From the NCBI GenBank assembly GCA_937951485.1, contig CALEDJ010000001.1, forward strand, positions 1 through 11,081: 11,081 nt of DNA, in the 5' to 3' direction. The notes under the pieces were generated by a model that worked only from the letters and a program-made list of their open reading frames with translations, had not been told where the DNA came from and searched no databases. Of this stretch, positions 6,577-11,081 are shown one piece after another. This stretch comes from an uncultured bacterium. Lineage in GTDB: Bacteria > Hydrogenedentota > Hydrogenedentia > Hydrogenedentales > CAILVY01. Position 1 is the stretch's first letter; every line of letters begins with the position of its first letter. Made by a program: the position numbers and the translations under genes.

Positions 6577-7590
6577 TCACAAAAAGGTTCTCAATGCGTT
6601 CCAGAGGGGTTCCGGGCGCAGCGAGAACAACAACGCAAGTTCCACCATTGGAGCGCACCAGCATTGACGGCAGGCGCTCGGTGTTTTGCTCAAACGGAAT
6701 TGCTGCGCCAGGTCCGCGCCTTTGGCGCCGACCCCGACGGTTTGCAGATAATGTCCAGTCCCGGCCTGGTGGCAGGCCAAAAACATGCCGTCCGGCTCCA
6801 CGGTGCCGGTCAGCCGCGCTGCGCTGCACCAGATGTATGCGGGTTGCGGCCACTGCGCCAGATGCTTCAGACCGGTTATGGAATTCCGGACCGGCGCTCC
6901 CGCGCGCTTGCGCGCGATGAGTTGTTCCATGGCCCCGCGATACGCTGCCACCGGCGGCGCAATCGGATTGGGCGCGGTGGAAGAATCCAGCCACCGGGTG
7001 GCCGGCTGGAACATCACCGTCAGACCGTGCCGCGCGGCAATTTCCAATACTTCATCGAGACGGTCCAGGTTCATGCTGGAGATGACACACAGGAGCGAGA
7101 CGCTTACCCCGGCGTCGCGGCATGTCGTAATGGCCGCCATGGCCTTGGCATGCGTCCCCTTGCCGCGAATGGCATCGTGCGTCTCCGGACCGCCGTCCAG
7201 GCTGATGTTGACATGATGAATCCACTGGAGAATATCAGGCTTCTGCGGCAACAGCGCGCCGTTGCTGCTGAGATAGACCCTGAAACCGAGGGCATGTGCG
7301 CCACGGGCTATATCTCCGATGTCTTCACGGAGCAGCGGTTCGCCTCCACCGAGCGTGATCCAGCGCGCGCCGATGCGCCACAGGCATTGCAACCCTTCCA
7401 GGACCTGTTGCGTGTCCCATTCTGCGCGGGGCGCATCGCATGCGCCGCAATAGAGACAGCGCTGGTTGCAGCGAAATGTCAGGTTCCACTCGACGAAAAG
7501 CGGGACGCGCAGATGCAACACCCGCACCTTTGCCAGGGCGACGGCCAAGCGGGCGGCACAATGCAGGCCGCGTACCCATTCATGGCGCAT
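6577..7590 (-). CDS. Radical SAM enzyme with SPASM-like cysteine-rich C-terminus
   Basis: This 337-residue protein carries the radical SAM cluster motif CxxxCxxC (C41, C45, C48, followed by C51) after a strand reading VEWNLTFRC. The S-adenosylmethionine motif GGGEPLL is at 81-87, and further barrel motifs are YLSSNG (106-111) and VNISLDG (127-133). The C-terminal part has C255 in WCSAAR, C273 in MFLACH, and C307, C310 and C312. This arrangement resembles a shortened SPASM/twitch domain holding an auxiliary iron-sulphur cluster. Such enzymes modify peptides, lipids or small molecules by radical chemistry; the substrate here is unknown. The start ATG at 7590 overlaps the 3' end of the membrane-protein gene by 11 bp and has GGGGAG (7600-7605) 9 bp upstream. 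Tight coupling suggests that the enzyme and the membrane protein serve one pathway. It is 88 bp from the reductase gene. Confidence 0.9.
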   Translation of the reverse strand: MRHEWVRGLHCAARLAVALAKVRVLHLRVPLFVEWNLTFRCNQRCLYCGACDAPRAEWDTQQVLEGLQCLWRIGARWITLGGGEPLLREDIGDIARGAHALGFRVYLSSNGALLPQKPDILQWIHHVNISLDGGPETHDAIRGKGTHAKAMAAITTCRDAGVSVSLLCVISSMNLDRLDEVLEIAARHGLTVMFQPATRWLDSSTAPNPIAPPVAAYRGAMEQLIARKRAGAPVRNSITGLKHLAQWPQPAYIWCSAARLTGTVEPDGMFLACHQAGTGHYLQTVGVGAKGADLAQQFRLSKTPSACRQCWCAPMVELALLFSLRPEPLWNALRTFL

Positions 7591-8518
7591 CGCCGGGTTC
7601 TCCCCTGGCTGCCGCGCGTCGGGCCTGTCGTCGTGCGAGGCGGTTCACCCACAGCAACGCAACCCACCCCAATGGAATCCATATCCAGAAGGTCAGCAAC
7701 CGGAACGCGCCCACGGCGAAGGCCATGTGGGCGGGCGGCACTTCGAGCATGCGCAGCGAAACCCCCAGCAGCGCCTCCACCGCGCCGATGCCTCCCGGCA
7801 GGCCTGTGCCTGCACCCAATACCAGGTTGGCCGGCGCGATAATCCAAGCCTGCCACAAACGCAAGTTGCCGGGCAAATCCCGAACCACCATGTAAAGCGA
7901 CGTACCCACCAGCATCCACCCCACTGCAACCAGCGCCGCCATAAGAAAGGTGGCGGGCTGCCGCCAATAGGTGCGCGGGATGGCTGCGATTCTCTTCGGC
8001 AACAACACGGTGAGCCACTCGAAGAAAAAGAGCATGGCGAAGACGACGATAACCGCTGCCAACGGCGCCAACCAGGGGATCACCACGCAGGTCATCGCCC
8101 CGGCCAACAGCGCCATCGCTGCGATGCCGCTCAAGACCATCAGCACCAATTCCGCCGTGATGGCGCCACGGAAACCGCCTGCGCCCAATCGCACTATTGC
8201 GTCTGCGCGAACCACCCGGCCCAGTTGCGCGGGCAACAGCAGACCGGCATAGGCGCACAGATACACCAGAAATCCCCGGCGCCACGGCAACCGCGCTCCG
8301 AAGTCCCGCTGCACGCGATGCCAGACGGCCGCATCGAGGAACAGGTCCAGCAGCCGCAGCGTCAAGACAATCCCCACGACTGCCCCGCCGCGCCGCCAGT
8401 ACAACAACGCTTCGCGCCAATCGCCGGAAAAGAAAACCCAAATCCCGTATGCGCTTACCGCCGCCAACAGCAGAAACGCCAGCAGCCGGCCGTATCGCGC
8501 TCCGAATTTCTTTTTCAC
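7580..8518 (-). CDS. PF03706-type integral membrane protein (lysylphosphatidylglycerol synthase TM region / flippase-like)
   Basis: This 312-residue membrane protein has about seven to eight hydrophobic segments (near 12-30, 46-64, 82-97, 122-143, 146-172, 188-212, 222-237 and 264-293) and a basic C-terminal tail. Two family-specific loops are present: LLPAQLGRVVRADAIVRLG (94-112) and GAGTGLPGGIGAVEALLG (235-252). This domain is the flippase half of MprF and also occurs alone in proteins linked to lipid or glycan transport; there is no aminoacyl-transferase domain, so it is not MprF itself. The start is GTG at 8518, with GAGG (8525-8528) 6 bp upstream; the ATG just before it reads straight into a stop. 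It is the first gene of the minus-strand block and overlaps the radical SAM gene by 11 bp. Transport of a lipid-linked product of that enzyme is an inference. Confidence 0.88.
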   Translation of the reverse strand: MKKKFGARYGRLLAFLLLAAVSAYGIWVFFSGDWREALLYWRRGGAVVGIVLTLRLLDLFLDAAVWHRVQRDFGARLPWRRGFLVYLCAYAGLLLPAQLGRVVRADAIVRLGAGGFRGAITAELVLMVLSGIAAMALLAGAMTCVVIPWLAPLAAVIVVFAMLFFFEWLTVLLPKRIAAIPRTYWRQPATFLMAALVAVGWMLVGTSLYMVVRDLPGNLRLWQAWIIAPANLVLGAGTGLPGGIGAVEALLGVSLRMLEVPPAHMAFAVGAFRLLTFWIWIPLGWVALLWVNRLARRQARRAAARGEPGDAP

Positions 8519-8947
8519 ACCATACCTCGCACCAACCGGATTGCCGCAGGAAAGTTTCCATCAATAGGTCCATTTGCCCTGCGACCTTCGCAAAATCATG
8601 AGGAAAAATCAGCAATTGCGTACCGACGGAAGGAAAAAGTCAATTCCGACGACGCCGGAAATGAGCACACGATTATCTCCGCCATTGCTACAGTGTATCC
8701 AAACTGCGCCGCCGATTGCCATTGAAGATTGACACGGCGCGGACGGCCTCCGGCCTTGTCCATGTTGAGGTCTGTACTGCGGGACCCGCACGCGCATCAC
8801 GCCCGCAAAAACATGGCGCAGTCATCGCGATACATGCGCATTGATGTCCATGGCGTGTTGGTTTTGAGAAACGCGGAATGGTATAACCGTAGGCGGCGTT
8901 TACACGGTCGCGTCCGGTGCACGACACGGTACAAGGAGCAGGTCCAG
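8519..8947. other. Divergent intergenic region
   Basis: The 429 bp between the divergent membrane-protein and FHA-HD-GYP genes must hold promoters for both. For the minus-strand block only a weak candidate is seen: TTGGAT (8697-8702) and GATAAT (8672-8677) with a 19-bp spacer. This would leave a leader of about 145 bases. For the plus-strand gene a better candidate is at 8858-8887. A short inverted repeat GGCC-TCC-GGCC lies near 8745-8755. Reading frames here have no ribosome binding site and an arginine-rich, non-protein-like composition. No shared operator was recognised. Confidence 0.5.
8858..8887 (+). promoter_or_regulatory. Possible promoter of the FHA-GAF-HD-GYP gene
   Basis: TTGGTT (8858-8863) and TATAAC (8882-8887) are separated by 18 bp, a plausible sigma-70-type pair. 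The resulting leader would be about 55 bases and end in the AAGGAG ribosome binding site at 8933-8938. The -35 is weak, so the call is tentative. Confidence 0.35.
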
Positions 8948-10741
8948 ATGCGCAAAGAACGGTTGGTGGCGCTTACGGGGGATCTGAAGGGCAAAGTTTT
9001 CAATATCGCCGGCACAGTCAGTATTGGACGCAATCCCGACAACATTGTGCAATTGGATGACATGCAGGTTTCCCGTCGCCATGCCCTGATACATCACGAC
9101 GCCAAGGGGACCGTGCTTCGGGACCTCAGCAGTGGCAACGGCACTTATGTAGGCGCACAGCGCATTAGTGAATATGTGCTCTCGCATGGGGACGTCTTTC
9201 GCGTGGGCAACCAGGAATTTCTCTACGAGGTGGAGGAAACGCCGACTTCCTCGATGCCTGGCGACATATCGCGTGAGATTGAGAAAAAGGGCGGCAGCGG
9301 AGTCCGCATGGAGCCGGGCCGGGAAGGCCGCCTGGAAGCCACCGCGGCGGCCAGCGTTTACCAGACCATGTTTCACGCGGCGCAGGCGGCCCCCACGGAG
9401 GAGCAATTGCGGGAAGCCCAGAAGCGGCTGCGCGCCGTCTATGCCGCCAACCAGGTGATTTCCAGCGAGCGCAATCTGTCCAAACTTTTCGAGCGGGTGA
9501 TGGACCAGATCTTCGCGCTGGTGCCCGCCCACAACGGCGTCATTCTCATCAAAGACAGAGATACGGGGGAATGGGTGCAGGAGCATGTGAAAACCGGCCT
9601 GCGCGACGAGGACTTCATCATCAGTTCCTCCATTGTCAACCGGGCGTATGACAATGGCGAGGCGGTGCTTACCTATGATGCCGCGGAGGACTCCCGTTTC
9701 GAGGCCGGGGCGAGCATCATCACCCAGAAAATCGCCTCGGCCATGTGCGTCCCCCTCATGCACCAGAACGACCGCCTCGGGGTCGTCTATGTGGATACGC
9801 GCGGCACGACAAACGCCTTTGTTTCCGGCGATCTCGAATTGCTGGTGGCGCTGGCGGGGCCGGCCGCCATCGCCATCCGAAACGCGCAATACCTGCACAT
9901 GGTTGAACAGGCCTATGAGGAAACCCTTATCTCATTGGCCAATGCCATCGAAATGCGCGACCACTACACGGTCGGCCATACCTGGCGGGTGACCAACTTC
10001 GCCATGGAAATCGCGCGCGAACTGGGCTGGCCCCCCGAACGCCTCAAGGAAGTCCAGATGGGCGGCGTGCTCCATGATATCGGAAAACTCGCCGTGGATG
10101 ACGCCATCCTCCGAAAACCCGACCGCCTTACGGAGGAAGAATACGAGAAAATGAAAATTCACCCTGAACGCGGCGCGCAACTCCTCCAGGATGTCGGGTC
10201 TCTGCACCCGCTCATCCCCTATTGCCTCTACCACCACGAGCGCTATGACGGCAAGGGCTACCCCTTCGGCCTGAAGGGGGAAGACATCCCCATCGAAGGG
10301 CGCATCCTTTCTGTGGCCGACACCTTCGACGCTATGACCAGCAACCGCCCCTATCGCAAGGGCATGGACCCGGAAATCGCCGTTTCGGAAGTGGAAAAAG
10401 GCATCGGCACCCAATTCGACCCCCTCTGCGCCGAGGCGCTCATCCGCTGTTATCGCGCGGGTAGAATTGACGCCATCCTTCAAGATTATTACAAGAAAGA
10501 AGTCCGAAGCATCGCCTGCCCCTATTGCAGCACCTTCATCCGGCTGCCTGACACGGTCCAATCGGGAGACCATCTCGCCTGTCATGTCTGCCACCGGACG
10601 CTGCGTGTTTTGGAGAAAAATCAGACCTATTACGGCGAATGGCTGCCCCACTCCACCACGAAGCCCTCCGACAAAGCCTCCGCCATCGGCCAGCAAACCA
10701 GCCCAGACGACATGGCAACACAAGAATCTGGCGCTTCGTAA
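8948..10741 (+). CDS. FHA-GAF-HD-GYP signalling protein with C-terminal zinc-ribbon motif
   Basis: This 597-residue cytoplasmic protein probably hydrolyses cyclic di-GMP. An FHA domain spans about 5-93, with the phosphothreonine-binding signature SIGRNPDN, VSRRHA and LSSGNGTYV. A linker (about 95-165) leads to a GAF sensor domain (about 170-315). The HD-GYP domain (about 322-505) has the metal-binding HDIGK (H376, D377), a second histidine pair in YHHERYDGKGYP (H429, H430; GYP 437-439), and VADTFDAMTSNRPYR (456-470). The tail has CPYC (524-527) and CHVC (545-548), a four-cysteine zinc-ribbon-like motif not standard for the family, then a polar end. ATG 8948 is chosen because AAGGAG (8933-8938) lies 9 bp upstream and FHA homology starts there; the 73 codons upstream are arginine-rich and unlike protein. 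FHA suggests control by a Ser/Thr kinase. It stands alone, divergent from the membrane-protein gene. Confidence 0.93.
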   Translation: MRKERLVALTGDLKGKVFNIAGTVSIGRNPDNIVQLDDMQVSRRHALIHHDAKGTVLRDLSSGNGTYVGAQRISEYVLSHGDVFRVGNQEFLYEVEETPTSSMPGDISREIEKKGGSGVRMEPGREGRLEATAAASVYQTMFHAAQAAPTEEQLREAQKRLRAVYAANQVISSERNLSKLFERVMDQIFALVPAHNGVILIKDRDTGEWVQEHVKTGLRDEDFIISSSIVNRAYDNGEAVLTYDAAEDSRFEAGASIITQKIASAMCVPLMHQNDRLGVVYVDTRGTTNAFVSGDLELLVALAGPAAIAIRNAQYLHMVEQAYEETLISLANAIEMRDHYTVGHTWRVTNFAMEIARELGWPPERLKEVQMGGVLHDIGKLAVDDAILRKPDRLTEEEYEKMKIHPERGAQLLQDVGSLHPLIPYCLYHHERYDGKGYPFGLKGEDIPIEGRILSVADTFDAMTSNRPYRKGMDPEIAVSEVEKGIGTQFDPLCAEALIRCYRAGRIDAILQDYYKKEVRSIACPYCSTFIRLPDTVQSGDHLACHVCHRTLRVLEKNQTYYGEWLPHSTTKPSDKASAIGQQTSPDDMATQESGAS

Positions 10742-11081
10742 CATTTCGGCCGACTGGCGTAACCTCTGGAATCAACACACATGACCGGTGCTGTCCAAAA
10801 AATTCTGGGCGCTGAGAAAAGCCTTCAATTATATTGACTTCCCCCTCACCACATCCCCCCTCACCCCACCCCTCTCCCGGAGGGAGAGGGAGCAACAGCA
10901 TTCCCCAGGTGGCGCGCCAAACACCCTCTCCCGGAGGGAGAGGGAGCAACAGCATTCCCCAGGTGGCGCGCCAAACACCCTCTCCCGGAGGGAGAGGAAG
11001 CAACAGCATTCCCCAGGTGGCGCGCCAAACACCCTCTCCCGGAGGGAGAGGGAGCAACAGCATTCCCCAGATGGCGCGCCA
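10742..11081. other. Intergenic region with tandem repeat array
   Basis: The 340 bp after the HD-GYP stop codon contain no credible gene. Positions 10742-10845 are ordinary sequence without a clear T-tailed terminator. From about 10846 the sequence becomes C-rich with several CCCTCACC-type stretches, which lead into the 54-bp tandem array. The minus-strand frame through the array is an 18-residue periodic artefact. Confidence 0.7.
10870..11081. repeat. 54-bp tandem repeat array (about 3.9 units, cut by window end)
   Basis: Units start at 10870, 10924, 10978 and 11032, each exactly 54 bp; the last is cut after 50 bp. Each unit has a near-palindrome, CCCTCTCCC-GGA-GGGAGAGGG (9-bp arms), then a spacer AGCAACAGCATTCCCCAGG and the 10-bp palindrome TGGCGCGCCA. 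Only two substitutions are visible: unit 3 has GGGAGAGGA in the right arm, and unit 4 has CAGATGG in place of CAGGTGG. Near-identity points to recent amplification or homogenisation. The preceding C-rich sequence resembles the common intergenic CCCTCACCCC...CTCTCCC repeats of many bacteria. The hairpins may also end transcription of the upstream gene. Confidence 0.9.

Noticed and set aside
8729-8947. N-terminal extension of the FHA-GAF-HD-GYP protein
   Set aside because: The added 73 residues are arginine-rich with no motif, while ATG 8948 has a well-placed AAGGAG and starts right at the FHA fold.
10536-11063. Minus-strand repeat protein with an 18-residue period
   Set aside because: The periodicity comes from the 54-bp DNA repeat, which is divisible by three. 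The frame also overlaps the end of the HD-GYP gene and has no ribosome binding site outside the repeat.
10870-11081. CRISPR array
   Set aside because: The units are contiguous and identical over their full length, with no variable spacers, and no cas gene is present.

Overview
The window is GC-rich, densely coded bacterial DNA that looks chromosomal. It holds seven protein genes: six in one minus-strand block (8518 down to 650) and one divergent plus-strand gene (8948-10741). The mix of a secreted long ankyrin protein, a secreted GH30 glycosidase, a TlpA-type thioredoxin, a radical SAM/flippase pair and an FHA-GAF-HD-GYP signalling protein resembles large-genome environmental bacteria of the Hydrogenedentes/PVC/FCB kind. 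That placement is an impression from gene content only; no rRNA or marker gene is present.

Layout. Positions 1-649 have no convincing protein gene. They hold a 38-bp direct repeat pair, then an AT-rich stretch (about 270-443) with repeated CAATATATTG-type palindromes. This ends in a near-consensus sigma-70-type promoter (TTGACA, 17 bp, TATGCT) whose spacer is filled by a perfect 18-bp palindrome. The promoter points right, but only about 200 bp of non-coding, hairpin-forming sequence follows before the 3' end of the opposing ankyrin gene. A regulated small RNA, or the orphaned promoter of a lost gene, are the main explanations.

The minus-strand block, in transcription order, is: a PF03706-type membrane protein (8518-7580), a radical SAM enzyme overlapping it by 11 bp (7590-6577), an aldo/keto reductase (6488-5526), a membrane-anchored TlpA/ResA-like thioredoxin (5524-4940), a GH30 glucosylceramidase-like hydrolase with a signal peptide (4892-3507), and an 869-residue exported ankyrin protein (3259-650). 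Spacings are -11, 88, 1, 47 and 247 bp. The first two genes are clearly coupled, and so are the reductase and thioredoxin; the ankyrin gene may have its own promoter. Three of the six products (thioredoxin, hydrolase, ankyrin protein) are predicted to act outside the cytoplasm.

On the plus strand, after a 429-bp divergent intergenic region, lies a 597-residue protein with FHA, GAF and HD-GYP domains and a C-terminal four-cysteine zinc-ribbon-like motif, probably a cyclic-di-GMP phosphodiesterase. The window ends inside an array of 54-bp tandem repeats (10870-11081), each carrying a 9-bp-arm hairpin and a 10-bp palindrome. The array is an intergenic repeat, although it keeps an artificial reading frame open because 54 is divisible by three.
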